From NCBI RefSeq assembly GCF_013423485.1, contig NZ_JABFFR010000027.1:62001-126000 (forward strand): a stretch of DNA of 64,000 nt. The letters are read 5' to 3'. Both the position numbers and the translations under genes were made by a program. The notes below the pieces were generated by a model. That model was not told the DNA's origin and made no database searches. It saw only the letters and a program-made list of their open reading frames with translations. Every line of letters begins with the position of its first letter. The first letter of the stretch is position 1. This DNA comes from Azospirillum oleiclasticum. GTDB lineage: Bacteria > Pseudomonadota > Alphaproteobacteria > Azospirillales > Azospirillaceae. Shown here piece after piece: positions 26,195 to 36,196 of this stretch.

Positions 26195-27312
26195 TCACCT
26201 TCGACCGCACCGACCAGTCCGTCTTCGGCCGCTGGTGGTGGACCGTCGACCGCTGGCAGCTCGTGGCGCTCGCCATCCTGATGGCGATGGGCACGGTGCT
26301 GATCACCGCGGCCAGCCCGCCGGTGGCCGAGCGCATCGGCATCGACGACACCTTCTACTTCGTCGAGCGCCACCTGCTGATGCTGGTCCCGGCGTCGATC
26401 ATCATGATGTCGGTGTCGCTGCTGTCGCCCCGCGGGGTCGCGCGCACCGCCGTCGTCGTCTATCTGGTGGCGCTGGCGCTGGTGGCGGCGACGCTGGTGG
26501 TGGGCGTGGAGATCAAGGGCGCGCGGCGCTGGATCCACATCCCCGGCCTGTCCCTCCAGCCGTCGGAGTTCGTGAAGCCGGCCTTCGCGGTGGTGGCGGC
26601 GTGGCTCTTCTCGCTGTCGCGCACCACGCCGGGCTTTCCCGGCAGCTTCGTGTCGATGGTGCTCTACGGCGGCACGGTGGGATTGCTGCTGATGCAGCCG
26701 GACCTGGGCATGGCCTTCGTGCTGTCGGCCGTGTGGTTCACCCAGTTCTTCCTGGCCGGGCTGAACGTGCTGCTGGTGGTGGCGCTGGGGGTGCTGGGGG
26801 TGGCCGGCCTTGTGATGGCCTATTTCACCTTCCCGCACGTGACCAGCCGCATCGACCGTTTCCTCGACCCGCAGGCCGGCGACACCTATCAGGTCAGCCG
26901 CTCGCTGGAAGCCTTCGCCAACGGCGGGCTGATGGGCACCGGGCCGGGGCAGGGGACGGTGAAGTTCTCGCTTCCCGACGCGCACGCCGACTTCATCTTC
27001 GCGGTGGCGGGGGAGGAGCTGGGGCTGGTCGCCTGCCTGCTGATCGTGATCACCTTCGGCTTCATCGTGCTGCGCGGCTTCGCACGGGTGTTCAACGAGA
27101 ACAACTACTTCGTGATCCTCGCCACGGCCGGGCTGCTGGTGCAGTTCGGTCTGCAGTCGATGATCAACATGGGCTCGTCCCTGCATCTGATGCCGACCAA
27201 GGGCATGACGCTGCCCTTCATCAGCTACGGCGGCTCGTCGCTGCTGGCGCTGGGCTTCGGCATGGGCATGGTGCTGGCGCTGACCCGCAAGCGCTTCGGG
27301 CCGGGGGACTGA
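26191..27312 (+). CDS. ftsW: septal glycan polymerase FtsW
   Basis: SEDS-family peptidoglycan glycosyltransferase of the divisome, partner of FtsI. It has 373 residues from the ATG at 26191, overlapping murD by 4 bases. About ten membrane helices. Family motifs: KGARRWIHIPGLSLQPSEFV with KPAF following, YQVSRSLEAFANGGLMGTGP, LPDAHADFIFAVAGEELGLV, and the closing PFISYGGSSLLALGFGMG. The Asp in LPDAHADF is the presumed catalytic residue of SEDS enzymes. Confidence 0.96.
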   Translation: MITFDRTDQSVFGRWWWTVDRWQLVALAILMAMGTVLITAASPPVAERIGIDDTFYFVERHLLMLVPASIIMMSVSLLSPRGVARTAVVVYLVALALVAATLVVGVEIKGARRWIHIPGLSLQPSEFVKPAFAVVAAWLFSLSRTTPGFPGSFVSMVLYGGTVGLLLMQPDLGMAFVLSAVWFTQFFLAGLNVLLVVALGVLGVAGLVMAYFTFPHVTSRIDRFLDPQAGDTYQVSRSLEAFANGGLMGTGPGQGTVKFSLPDAHADFIFAVAGEELGLVACLLIVITFGFIVLRGFARVFNENNYFVILATAGLLVQFGLQSMINMGSSLHLMPTKGMTLPFISYGGSSLLALGFGMGMVLALTRKRFGPGD

Positions 27313-27317
27313 CGGCC

Positions 27318-28460
27318 ATGGCGCGCGACCTCCCCATCTTCCTTCTCGCGGCCGGCGGCACGGGCGGGCACATGTTCCCGGCCGAGGCGCTGGCGCGCGC
27401 GCTGCTGGGGCGGGGGGCGCATGTGGAGCTGGTGACCGACCGCCGCGGCCACGCCTTCGGCGACCAGTTGCCGGAGGTGCCGGTGCACCGCGTGCACGCG
27501 GCCGCCCCCGGCGCCGGCTTCCTGGGCAAGCTGAAGGCCGGGCTGGTGATGGGGCGCGGTCTGCTCCAGTCCGGCGCGCTGATCCGCCATCTGCGGCCCG
27601 ACGCGGTGGTCGGCTTCGGCGGCTACCCGTCGGTGCCGGCGGTCTACGCCGCGGCGCAGGCCAAGGTGCCGGTGCTGCTGCACGAGCAGAACGCCGTGCT
27701 CGGCCGTGCCAACCGGCTGCTGGTGCCGGGTGCCGCGCGCATCGCCACCGCCTTCCCGGAGGTGTCCGGGGTGAAGCCGGCCCACCGCGCCAAGATCATC
27801 CGCACCGGCAACCCGGTGCGCCCGCCCATTGCCGCCCAGCGCCACGCCGCCTACCAGCCGCCCGCCGCCGACGGTCCCGTCCGCCTGCTGGTGATGGGCG
27901 GCAGCCAGGGGGCGCGGGTGTTCAGCGAGGTGGTGCCCGCCGCACTCGCCCGCCTGCCGGAGTCCTTGCGCGCCCGCATCCACCTGTCGCAGCAGTGCCG
28001 GCCGGAGGATCTGGAGGAGGCGCGGGCCGCCTACGCCGGCATCGGGCTGGGGTCGGTCGACCTGCAGAGCTTCTTCCGCGACGTGCCGGAGCGCATGGCC
28101 GGCTGCCATCTGGCGATCACCCGGTCCGGCGCGTCGACGGTGGCGGAACTCACCTGCATCGGCCGGCCGGCGATTCTGGTGCCGTACCCCCACGCCATGG
28201 ACGATCACCAGACCGCCAACGCGCGCGCGGTGGTTGACGCCGGAGCGGGGTGGCTGGTGCCGCAACCTGCCTTTGTGGCGGATGCCCTTGCAGACCGGTT
28301 GACGGACCTGCTGGTACACCCCGATAACCTTGCCGTCGCCGCGGCGGCGGCGCACGCCTGGGGCATGGACGACGCCGCCGGCCGGCTGGCCGACGCCGTG
28401 TACGCACTCGCCGACATCCCGACCGAACCACCCACCGACGCCACGGAGGCCGCGGAATGA
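27318..28460 (+). CDS. murG: lipid II synthase MurG
   Basis: GT28 glycosyltransferase that adds GlcNAc to lipid I. It has 380 residues from the ATG at 27318. Gly-rich loop [58 protein letters not shown] and the UDP-GlcNAc loop [20 protein letters not shown] with DDHQTANA. Overlaps the next small gene by 4 bases. Confidence 0.96.
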   Translation: MARDLPIFLLAAGGTGGHMFPAEALARALLGRGAHVELVTDRRGHAFGDQLPEVPVHRVHAAAPGAGFLGKLKAGLVMGRGLLQSGALIRHLRPDAVVGFGGYPSVPAVYAAAQAKVPVLLHEQNAVLGRANRLLVPGAARIATAFPEVSGVKPAHRAKIIRTGNPVRPPIAAQRHAAYQPPAADGPVRLLVMGGSQGARVFSEVVPAALARLPESLRARIHLSQQCRPEDLEEARAAYAGIGLGSVDLQSFFRDVPERMAGCHLAITRSGASTVAELTCIGRPAILVPYPHAMDDHQTANARAVVDAGAGWLVPQPAFVADALADRLTDLLVHPDNLAVAAAAAHAWGMDDAAGRLADAVYALADIPTEPPTDATEAAE

Positions 28461-28711
28461 ACAAGGGTCTGCGCAATCTCACGCGCCGCACCGCGCGCCC
28501 GCTCCACGCCTGGCCGGCCCGGCCGACCCGCGCCGAGGACGCCTGGAGCCGCCGGCCCGACTGCCCGCTGATCCCGCGGGAGGCGGCGGCCTACGGCTTC
28601 CTGCGCGACCGGCTGCACGTGGTCACCGGCGCCGTCGCCCTGCCGCCGGCGCTGTCGGACAACGCCGTCGACGCCACCCTCTGCCTGATGCTGCGGCGGG
28701 GGAGGGAGTAA
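28457..28711 (+). CDS. hypothetical 84-residue protein between murG and murC
   Basis: The start overlaps the murG stop (ATGA) and the stop is 5 bases before murC, so it is in the operon and probably translated. The protein is basic and Arg/Pro rich in its first half ([20 protein letters not shown]), with a more hydrophobic end ([20 protein letters not shown]). I see no signal peptide, membrane helix or known motif. The standard dcw order has nothing here, so this is a lineage-specific insertion, or a remnant that only keeps coupling going. Confidence 0.6.
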   Translation: MNKGLRNLTRRTARPLHAWPARPTRAEDAWSRRPDCPLIPREAAAYGFLRDRLHVVTGAVALPPALSDNAVDATLCLMLRRGRE

Positions 28712-28716
28712 CCGCC

Positions 28717-30150
28717 ATGCGCGCCCTTCCGCTCACCATCGGCACCATCCACTTCGTCGGCATCGGCGGCATCGGCATGTCGGGCATCGCCGAGGTGCTG
28801 AAGAATCTCGGCTACACCGTGCAGGGGTCGGACCTCGCGGAGAGCGCCAACGTCAAGCGCCTGCGCACGCTGGGCATCCATGTGGAGATCGGGCACCGGG
28901 CGGAGAATCTGGGCTCCGCCGCGGTCGTGGTCATCTCGTCGGCGGTGAAGAAGGACAACCCGGAGGTGGTGGCCGCGCGCGGCGCGCTGATCCCCGTGGT
29001 GCGCCGGGCCGAGATGCTGGGCGAGCTGATGCGGCTGAAGTGGTCCATCGCCATCGGCGGCACCCACGGCAAGACGACGACCACCTCGATCGTCGGCAAC
29101 CTGCTGGAGCATGCCGGGCTCGACCCCACCGTGATCAACGGCGGCATCATCAACGCCTATGGCACCAACACCCGGCTCGGCTCCGGCGACTGGATGGTGG
29201 TGGAGGCGGACGAGAGCGACGGCACCTTCGTGAAGCTGCCGGCCTGCATCGCCGTGGTCACCAACATGGACCCCGAGCATCTGGACTTCTACGGCACCTT
29301 CGACAACGCGCGGGCCGCCTTCGACAGCTTCGTCCAGAACATCCCCTTCTACGGTTTCGCGGCACTCTGCATCGACCATCCGGAGGTGCAGGCGATGATC
29401 CCGCGGGTGTCCGACCGCCGCATCATCACCTACGGCTTCTCGCCGCAGGCCGACGTGCGCGCCGTGAACGTGGAGCTGGGGCCGGAGGGGGCACGCTACG
29501 ACGTGCTGCTGTCCGACCGCGCCACGGGCGAGAGCGCCACCATCACCGGCGTGACGCTGCCCATGTTCGGGCCGCACAACGTGCTGAACTCCCTGGCCGC
29601 CTTCGCGGTCGGGCACGAGATGGGCATCCCGGCCGAGGCGATGCGGGAGTCCATGGCGAAGTTCCAGGGCGTCAAGCGCCGCTTCACCCGCACCGGCGTG
29701 TCGGGCGGCGTGACGGTGATCGACGATTACGGCCACCACCCGGTGGAGATCGCCGCCGTGCTGCGCGCCGCCCGCACCGCCGGCAAGGGCCGCACCATCG
29801 CGGTGGTGCAGCCGCACCGCTACTCCCGCCTCGCCAACCTGTTCGAGGAGTTCTGCACCTGCTTCAACGACGCCGACGCCGTGGTGGTGGCCGACGTCTA
29901 CGCGGCGGGCGAGACCCCGGTCGAGGGCATCAGCCGCGACGCGCTGGTGGAGGGGCTGCGCATGCACGGTCACCGCCACGTGGTGGCGCTGCACGGGCCG
30001 GACGAGCTGCCGCGGCTCGTCCGCGAGATGGCGCAGCCCGGCGACTTCGTGGTCTGCCTGGGGGCCGGCAACATCACCCAGTGGGCCAACGCCCTGCCGG
30101 CCGAGTTGGACCGGCTGCGCGCGGCCGAGCCGCAGGGGGTGGGCGGATGA
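28717..30150 (+). CDS. murC: UDP-MurNAc:L-alanine ligase MurC
   Basis: First amino-acid ligase of the muropeptide pathway. It has 477 residues from the ATG at 28717. N-terminal [21 protein letters not shown]-loop [56 protein letters not shown] and [14 protein letters not shown], all typical of MurC. Overlaps murB by 4 bases. Confidence 0.97.
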   Translation: MRALPLTIGTIHFVGIGGIGMSGIAEVLKNLGYTVQGSDLAESANVKRLRTLGIHVEIGHRAENLGSAAVVVISSAVKKDNPEVVAARGALIPVVRRAEMLGELMRLKWSIAIGGTHGKTTTTSIVGNLLEHAGLDPTVINGGIINAYGTNTRLGSGDWMVVEADESDGTFVKLPACIAVVTNMDPEHLDFYGTFDNARAAFDSFVQNIPFYGFAALCIDHPEVQAMIPRVSDRRIITYGFSPQADVRAVNVELGPEGARYDVLLSDRATGESATITGVTLPMFGPHNVLNSLAAFAVGHEMGIPAEAMRESMAKFQGVKRRFTRTGVSGGVTVIDDYGHHPVEIAAVLRAARTAGKGRTIAVVQPHRYSRLANLFEEFCTCFNDADAVVVADVYAAGETPVEGISRDALVEGLRMHGHRHVVALHGPDELPRLVREMAQPGDFVVCLGAGNITQWANALPAELDRLRAAEPQGVGG

Positions 30151-31082
30151 CGGCCCTTTCCGCCATGACCGAGCCCCACCTCATCGACGTGATGCCGCGG
30201 GTGCGCGGCCGGCTCACCGCCGACGCGCCGCTGGCGCCGGTGACGTGGTTCCGCGTCGGCGGCCCGGCGGAGGTGATGTTCCGCCCGGCCGATGCCGAGG
30301 ATCTGGCGGTCTTCCTCGACGCGCTGCCCGACGAGGTGCCGGTGACGGTGATCGGCGTCGCCTCCAACCTGCTGGTGCGCGACGGCGGGGTGCCGGGCGT
30401 GGTGATCCGGCTCGGCCGCGGCTTCGCCGACATCGACGCGGCGGGCACCGACGTCACGGCGGGTGCGGCGGCGCTCGACCTCAACGTCGCCGCCGTCGCG
30501 CGTGACGCCGGCATCGGTGGGCTGGAGTTCCTGTCGGGCATCCCCGGCACCATCGGCGGCGCCCTGCGCATGAACGGCGGCGCCTATGGCCGCGAGATGC
30601 GGGACGTGCTGATCGCCGCCCAGGGGGTGGACCGGCGCGGCGCGCGGCTGACCTTTACCGCCGCCGAGATGGGCTTCACCTACCGCCACAGCGCGGTGCC
30701 CGACGATGTGATCTTCACCGGCGCGCTGCTGCGCGGCACCCGCGAGGATCCCGCCGTCATCGGCGCCCGCATGGACGACATCGCCGCGAAGCGCGCCGAT
30801 ACCCAGCCGGTGCGCGCCCGCACCGGCGGCAGCACCTTCAAGAATCCCCCCGGCCGCAAGGCGTGGGAGCTGATCGACGCCGCCGGCTGCCGCGGCCTGA
30901 CCGTGGGTGTGGCGCAGGTGTCGGAGAAGCACTGCAACTTCCTGCTGAACCTCGGCGGCGCCACGGCGGCCGACCTGGAGACGCTGGGCGAGGAGGTGCG
31001 CCGCCGCGTCTTCGACCGCTTCGGCATCATGCTGGAGTGGGAGATCAAGCGGATCGGCCTGGCCAAGGGGGACGCGCGATGA
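30147..31082 (+). CDS. murB: UDP-N-acetylenolpyruvoylglucosamine reductase MurB
   Basis: FAD enzyme reducing UDP-GlcNAc-enolpyruvate to UDP-MurNAc. It has 311 residues. FAD-binding motifs [34 protein letters not shown] and [20 protein letters not shown] are clear. The catalytic Ser is in [12 protein letters not shown] and the closing Glu in LEWEIKRIG. Type I-like arrangement. Overlaps murC and ddl by 4 bases each. Confidence 0.96.
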   Translation: MTALSAMTEPHLIDVMPRVRGRLTADAPLAPVTWFRVGGPAEVMFRPADAEDLAVFLDALPDEVPVTVIGVASNLLVRDGGVPGVVIRLGRGFADIDAAGTDVTAGAAALDLNVAAVARDAGIGGLEFLSGIPGTIGGALRMNGGAYGREMRDVLIAAQGVDRRGARLTFTAAEMGFTYRHSAVPDDVIFTGALLRGTREDPAVIGARMDDIAAKRADTQPVRARTGGSTFKNPPGRKAWELIDAAGCRGLTVGVAQVSEKHCNFLLNLGGATAADLETLGEEVRRRVFDRFGIMLEWEIKRIGLAKGDAR

Positions 31083-31999
31083 GTGCACAGCGCCACAGGC
31101 ATGTCGCCGTCCTGATGGGCGGCTGGTCGGCGGAGCGGGAGGTGTCGCTGGTCAGCGGCGCCGGGGTCGCCCGCGCGCTGGAGGAGGAGGGCTACACGGT
31201 CACCGCGGTGGACGTTCAGCGCGACCTCGCCGGCCTGATGCAGGCCCTGTCCGATCCCCGCCCCGATGTGGTCTTCAACGCGCTGCACGGCCGCGGCGGC
31301 GAGGACGGCACCATCCAGGGCGTGCTGGAGTTCCTGGGCATCCCCTACACCCATTCCGGGGTGCTGGCGTCCGCCGTCGCCATGGACAAGGCGATGACCA
31401 AGCGCGTGCTCGCCGGCGTCGGCATCCGCTCGCCGCAGGGGCGCGTGCTGCACCGCGGCGAGCTGGCGGACGGGCACCCGATGGAGCCGCCCTACATCGT
31501 CAAGCCGGTGGACGAGGGCTCGACCGTCGGTGTCACCTTGGTGCGCGAGGGGCAGAACGCCCCGGTGGGCGAGGGCTGGACCTTCGGCGAGCGGGCGCTG
31601 GTGGAGGAGTTCATCCCCGGCCGCGAGCTGACCGTCGGGGTGATGGGCGGCAAGGCGCTGACGGTGACGGAGATCGTCTTCCACGCCACCGTCTACGACT
31701 ACACCGCCAAATACACCGCCGGCCACGCCGAGCACGTCATCCCCGCCGCCATCCCCCCGGTGGTGTTCGAGGAGGCCAAGCGCGTGGCCGAGCTGGCGCA
31801 CGGGACGCTGGGCTGCCGCGGCGTGTCGCGCAGCGACTTCCGCTGGGACGACCGCAAGCCCGGAACCGAGGGGCTGTACTTCCTGGAGATCAACAACCAG
31901 CCGGGCATGACCCCGCTGTCGCTGGTGCCGGAACAGGCGGCGCACCTCGGCATCGGCTACGGCACGCTGGTGGCCTGGATGGTGGAGCACGCCGGATGA
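31079..31999 (+). CDS. ddl: D-alanine-D-alanine ligase
   Basis: ATP-grasp enzyme making D-Ala-D-Ala for MurF. It has 306 residues. [17 protein letters not shown] at the N-terminus, [47 protein letters not shown], and the metal-binding end [20 protein letters not shown]. Overlaps murB and ftsQ by 4 bases. Confidence 0.96.
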   Translation: MSAQRHRHVAVLMGGWSAEREVSLVSGAGVARALEEEGYTVTAVDVQRDLAGLMQALSDPRPDVVFNALHGRGGEDGTIQGVLEFLGIPYTHSGVLASAVAMDKAMTKRVLAGVGIRSPQGRVLHRGELADGHPMEPPYIVKPVDEGSTVGVTLVREGQNAPVGEGWTFGERALVEEFIPGRELTVGVMGGKALTVTEIVFHATVYDYTAKYTAGHAEHVIPAAIPPVVFEEAKRVAELAHGTLGCRGVSRSDFRWDDRKPGTEGLYFLEINNQPGMTPLSLVPEQAAHLGIGYGTLVAWMVEHAG

Positions 32000-32919
32000 C
32001 CGCAGCGCCGACCGCCTCCCGACGCAAGATGGACACCCCGCCGCCGCCCAAGGCGATGGCGGACTCCGCCCAGCGCGGCAACCGCCGCCGCGCCTGGCCG
32101 CGCTGGGCGCGTCCGGCGATCAAGCTCGCCGTGGTGGTGCTGCCGCTGGCGATCGGCGGGCTGGCCGTGTGGAACGCGGTGCGGTCGGACACGCTGACCG
32201 GCTTCGGCAACTCGATCGCCGTCCTGCTGCAGGACAAGGCGGCCGCCTTCGGCTTCGCGCTGGGCGACGTGATGGTGGAGGGGCGGACCGAGACCGACCG
32301 TGCCTCCGTGCTGGGCGCGCTCGGGGTGGAGCGGGGCGACCCGATCTTCGCCATCGACCTCGACGACGCCAAGGCGCGGCTGGAGCAGCTTCCCTGGGTC
32401 TCCGCCGCGGCGGTCGAGCGGCGCCTGCCGGACATCCTGTATGTCCGGCTGAGCGAGCGGCAGCCGATGGCGATCTGGCAGCACGAGCGGCGCTTCACCG
32501 TGATCGACCGCGATGGCCGCCCGCTGGCCGACGCCACCGAGCTGGCGCGGCGCGGCAACATGCGGATCGAGACGCTGCCCCAGGTGGTGGGCGCCAACGC
32601 CCCGCAGCAGGTGCCCAAGCTGCTGGCCGCGCTGGAGCGGGTGCCGTCGCTGCTGCCGCGGGTGGCGGCGGCGGTGTGGGTCAGCGACCGCCGCTGGGAC
32701 CTGAAGCTGAACAACGGGGTGATGGTGAAGCTGCCGGAATCCGGCATGCAGACCGCCCTCCAGCAGCTCGCCGAACTCGACCACAGCGGGCGCGTCCTCG
32801 ACCGCGACATCGTGGCGGTCGATCTGCGTCAGCCCGACCGTATGGTGCTGCAGACGTCCTCCACCGCCGTTCTTCCCGGCGCGGAAGAGGACAAGAAGAA
32901 GCCGGGGAAGAAGATATGA
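31996..32919 (+). CDS. ftsQ: cell division protein FtsQ
   Basis: Bitopic divisome protein linking early and late division proteins. It has 307 residues: a basic cytoplasmic N-terminus (RRKM to RRRAWPRWARP), a membrane helix (AIKLAVVVLPLAIGGLAVWN), then a POTRA domain (from VMVEGRTETDRASVLGAL to PWVSAAAVERRLPDILYVRL) and the beta domain (ERQPMAIWQHERRFTVIDRD). The C-terminal tail EEDKKKPGKKI is Lys rich. Its stop overlaps a nine-codon mini-frame that ends just before ftsA. Confidence 0.93.
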   Translation: MTAAPTASRRKMDTPPPPKAMADSAQRGNRRRAWPRWARPAIKLAVVVLPLAIGGLAVWNAVRSDTLTGFGNSIAVLLQDKAAAFGFALGDVMVEGRTETDRASVLGALGVERGDPIFAIDLDDAKARLEQLPWVSAAAVERRLPDILYVRLSERQPMAIWQHERRFTVIDRDGRPLADATELARRGNMRIETLPQVVGANAPQQVPKLLAALERVPSLLPRVAAAVWVSDRRWDLKLNNGVMVKLPESGMQTALQQLAELDHSGRVLDRDIVAVDLRQPDRMVLQTSSTAVLPGAEEDKKKPGKKI

Positions 32920-32947
32920 GCGTCAACGCGGCCGGGGGGTGCTGACG

Positions 32948-34216
32948 ATGGGCTTCAATGGCGTGAAGAAGCCGAAACGACCGACGCGCGGCGGGACCAT
33001 CGCCGCGCTGGACGTCGGATCGACGAAGGTCTGCTGCCTGATCGCGCGGGTCGACGACCCGGGCAACCTGCGCGTGGTCGGCGTCGGGCACGGGCTGGCG
33101 TCCGGCGTGCGCGCCGGCGCCATCGTCGATATGGAGGCGGCGGAGACCTCCATCGGCGCCGCGGTCCACGCGGCCGAGCAGCAGGCGGGGGAGACGATCC
33201 GCGACGTGGTCGTCAACATCTCCGGCGGCTACCCGGTCAGCCACATGTTCAACGCCGAGGTCTCGGTCCCCGGCCAGGAGGTCAACGACGCCGACGTGCG
33301 GCGCGCCATGGCGAGCGCGCGCGCCCTGCAGATCGGCCCCGAATCGTCCCTGGTCCACGCCATCCCCACCGGCTTCTCGCTGGACGGCAACCGCGGCATC
33401 CGCGATCCCAAGGGCATGTACGGCGACCGGCTGGGCGTGCAGGTGCACGTCATCACCGCGTCCGCCGGCGCCGTCCGCAACCTGCACACCTGCGTCGCCC
33501 GCTGTCACCTGGACATCGAGAGCGTGGTCGTCAGCCCCTACGCCTCGGCCCTGTCCTGCCTGGTGGAGGACGAGATGGAGCTGGGGGTCGCCTGCATCGA
33601 CATGGGCGGCGGCACCACCACCATCTCCGTCTTCTTCGAGGGCAACATGGTGTGGACCGCCTGCCTGCCGATCGGCGGCGGCCACGTCACCAACGACATC
33701 GCCCGCGGCCTGACCACCCCGGTCGTCCACGCCGAGCGCATGAAGACGCTGCACGGCAGCGCCATGGCCAGCGCGTCGGACGAGCGCGAGATGATCGACG
33801 TGCCGCAGGTGGGCGAGGAGGAGCGCGGCCAGGGCAACCACGTGCCCAAGTCGCTGCTCGTCCGCATCATCCAGCCCCGGCTGGAGGAGATCTTCGAGCT
33901 GGTGCGCTCGCACCTGGAGCAGTCCGGCTTCGGCAAGCTGGCCGGCCGCCGCGTCGTGCTGACCGGCGGGGCCAGCCAGTTGCCGAGCACGCGGGAACTG
34001 GCCCAGCTCATCCTCGACAAGCAGGTCCGCATCGGCCGCCCGACGCGGATCGCCGGGTTGGGCGACGCCCGGTCCGGTCCGGCCTTCGCCACGGCCGCGG
34101 GCCTGCTCATCCATGCCGTCCGTCATCCCACCGAACTTCCGGTATCCGGCTTCGAGGCCGTGAGCGCCGGGGGCCTGTGGGGGCGGGTCGGTCTGTGGCT
34201 CAGGGAAAACCTGTAG
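32948..34216 (+). CDS. ftsA: cell division protein FtsA
   Basis: Actin-like ATPase that ties FtsZ filaments to the membrane. It has 422 residues from the ATG at 32948, eight bases after GGGGGG; a GTG at 32939 is an alternative. Phosphate loop [15 protein letters not shown], second loop [14 protein letters not shown], adenosine loop [17 protein letters not shown]. The C-terminal [13 protein letters not shown] is an amphipathic membrane-targeting helix. The 95 bases to ftsZ hold only a ribosome site. Confidence 0.96.
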   Translation: MGFNGVKKPKRPTRGGTIAALDVGSTKVCCLIARVDDPGNLRVVGVGHGLASGVRAGAIVDMEAAETSIGAAVHAAEQQAGETIRDVVVNISGGYPVSHMFNAEVSVPGQEVNDADVRRAMASARALQIGPESSLVHAIPTGFSLDGNRGIRDPKGMYGDRLGVQVHVITASAGAVRNLHTCVARCHLDIESVVVSPYASALSCLVEDEMELGVACIDMGGGTTTISVFFEGNMVWTACLPIGGGHVTNDIARGLTTPVVHAERMKTLHGSAMASASDEREMIDVPQVGEEERGQGNHVPKSLLVRIIQPRLEEIFELVRSHLEQSGFGKLAGRRVVLTGGASQLPSTRELAQLILDKQVRIGRPTRIAGLGDARSGPAFATAAGLLIHAVRHPTELPVSGFEAVSAGGLWGRVGLWLRENL

Positions 34217-34310
34217 CCGCGCCCAGGAACGCCCACCGGGCGGTGGCGACGCCGCCCGCACTGCGCACGAACCCGACGGAACGGAACCAAGGAAGGTTGT
34301 GGAGGCCCAC

Positions 34311-36092
34311 ATGATCAATGTCAGCATCCCGCAGATCGAGCCCGAGCTGAAGCCGCGCATCACCGTGTTCGGCGTTGGCGGCGCCGGCGGCAACGCCGTG
34401 AACAACATGATCAAGTCGAATTTGGAAGGCGTGGAGTTCGTCGTCGGCAACACCGACGCGCAGGCGCTGAAGGGCAGCCTCTGCGAGAAGCGCATCCAGC
34501 TCGGCACCAACGTCACCCGCGGTCTCGGCGCCGGCTCCAAGCCGGACGTGGGCCGCGCCGCGGCGGAGGAGCAGATCGAGGAGATCGCGGCGCATCTGGA
34601 CGGCGCCAACATGGTGTTCATCACCGCCGGCATGGGCGGCGGCACCGGCACCGGTGCCGCCCCGGTGATCGCGCGGGCGGCGCGCGAGCGCGGGCTGCTG
34701 ACCGTGGGCGTGGTGACCAAGCCCTTCCACTTCGAGGGCGCGCACCGCATGCGGCTGGCCGAGAACGGCATCGCAGAGCTGCAGCAGTATGTCGACACCC
34801 TGATCATCATCCCCAACCAGAACCTGTTCCGCATCGCCAACGAGAAGACGACCTTCGCGGACGCCTTCAAGATGGCCGACGACGTGCTGCATTCCGGCGT
34901 GCGCGGCGTCACCGACCTGATGGTCATGCCCGGCCTGATCAACCTGGACTTCGCCGACATCCGCTCGGTGATGACCGAGATGGGCAAGGCGATGATGGGC
35001 ACCGGCGAGGCCGGCGGCGAGCGCCGCGCCATCGAGGCGGCCGAGGCGGCCATCTCGAACCCGCTGCTGGACGACGTGTCGATGAAGGGGGCGCGCGGCG
35101 TCCTCATCAACATCACCGGCGGCTACGACATGACCCTGTTCGAGGTGGACGAGGCGGCCAACCGCATCCGCGACGAGGTCGATCCCGACGCCAACATCAT
35201 CTTCGGCTCGACCTTCGACAGCACCCTGGAAGGCACGATGCGTGTGTCGGTCGTGGCGACCGGCATCGACGCCGCCGCCATGGCGCACCCGCGCCCGGCG
35301 GCGGCCCAGCCGGTCAACCTGTCGCTGGTCAGCGACCGCTCCAAGCGTCCGGGCGCCGTCCCCGGCCTGCACGCCGCGGCCCCGGCCCGTCCGCTGCACG
35401 ACCACGCCCCGGTGCCGTCCCCGGCGGTCGCCGCCCCGGCGATGTCGGCGACCACCGCTGCGGCGCTCAAGAGCCAGCCGGTGATCACGTCCTCCGCCGC
35501 CCCGCGCATGGACGCCCACTACGAGACGCAGCACCACCAGGCCCAGCCGGCCCCGCAGCCGGTGCAGGCCGAGCCGCAGCACGTTCCGCAGGCCGCCCCG
35601 CAGTCCTACGCCGCGCCGCAGACGCACGGCTACGAGCAGCCGGTGCAGCACCAGCACGCCGCCCAGCCGAAGCCGGCCGCCGGCCCGCTGCACGGCGAGC
35701 GCCGTGACGGCCACTTCATCGCCCCGACTCCGGCCGACCCCGGCCCGCGCCAGCCGCTGTCGGCCGGCCCGGTCCCGACCGCCGGTCACGACGGCCCGGA
35801 GGCCGCCGCCAAGAAGCGCATGTCGCTGTTCGGTCTGGTCACCGGCCTCGCCCGCCGTGGGCACGAGACCGCCGAGCCGCCCAAGCCCGCCCAGCCGGCG
35901 CACCACCACGCCCCCCAGCACGCCCCGGCCCAGCACAACCCGGCCCAGCACGCGCACGCCCCGGTGCCCCAGGCCCCGGCGCAGCCGCAGCGCCAGCCCA
36001 TGATGGGCATGGAGGGCGGCCAGCCGAAGATGACCGCGGCGGACGAGGAGCAGCTCGACATCCCCGCATTCCTGCGTCGTCAGGCCAACTGA
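34311..36092 (+). CDS. ftsZ: cell division GTPase FtsZ with long linker
   Basis: Tubulin homologue that forms the Z-ring. It has 593 residues from the ATG at 34311 (GGAGG upstream); a frame start at 34299 adds four residues. GTPase domain about 1-320, with [31 protein letters not shown] and [11 protein letters not shown] (T7-loop catalytic Asp). A linker of about 250 residues is rich in Pro, Ala, Gln and His. The conserved C-terminal peptide is [15 protein letters not shown], which binds FtsA and MinC. Last gene of dcw. Confidence 0.97.
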   Translation: MINVSIPQIEPELKPRITVFGVGGAGGNAVNNMIKSNLEGVEFVVGNTDAQALKGSLCEKRIQLGTNVTRGLGAGSKPDVGRAAAEEQIEEIAAHLDGANMVFITAGMGGGTGTGAAPVIARAARERGLLTVGVVTKPFHFEGAHRMRLAENGIAELQQYVDTLIIIPNQNLFRIANEKTTFADAFKMADDVLHSGVRGVTDLMVMPGLINLDFADIRSVMTEMGKAMMGTGEAGGERRAIEAAEAAISNPLLDDVSMKGARGVLINITGGYDMTLFEVDEAANRIRDEVDPDANIIFGSTFDSTLEGTMRVSVVATGIDAAAMAHPRPAAAQPVNLSLVSDRSKRPGAVPGLHAAAPARPLHDHAPVPSPAVAAPAMSATTAAALKSQPVITSSAAPRMDAHYETQHHQAQPAPQPVQAEPQHVPQAAPQSYAAPQTHGYEQPVQHQHAAQPKPAAGPLHGERRDGHFIAPTPADPGPRQPLSAGPVPTAGHDGPEAAAKKRMSLFGLVTGLARRGHETAEPPKPAQPAHHHAPQHAPAQHNPAQHAHAPVPQAPAQPQRQPMMGMEGGQPKMTAADEEQLDIPAFLRRQAN

Positions 36093-36127
36093 GGCTCCGG
36101 TTCCGTCACAGCCTTCCGTCGGTCGGC

Positions 36128-36167
36128 ACCCCCTCCTCCGGACCGGAGGAGGGGGTGTTCGTTTTTT
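36128..36167 (+). terminator. intrinsic terminator of the dcw cluster
   Basis: A 14-bp stem (ACCCCCTCCTCCGG with its complement) with a tiny loop, followed by TTCG and six T residues, about 35 bases after ftsZ. It ends the nearly 20-kb gene series; lpxC does not follow ftsZ here. Confidence 0.9.
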
Positions 36168-36196
36168 GGCCCGGTTCGCGACCGCCGTGGCCGTCA

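Noticed and set aside
32681-35116. 811-codon minus-strand frame under ftsA/ftsZ
   Set aside because: Antisense shadow of high-GC codon usage, with no ribosome site or recognisable domain.
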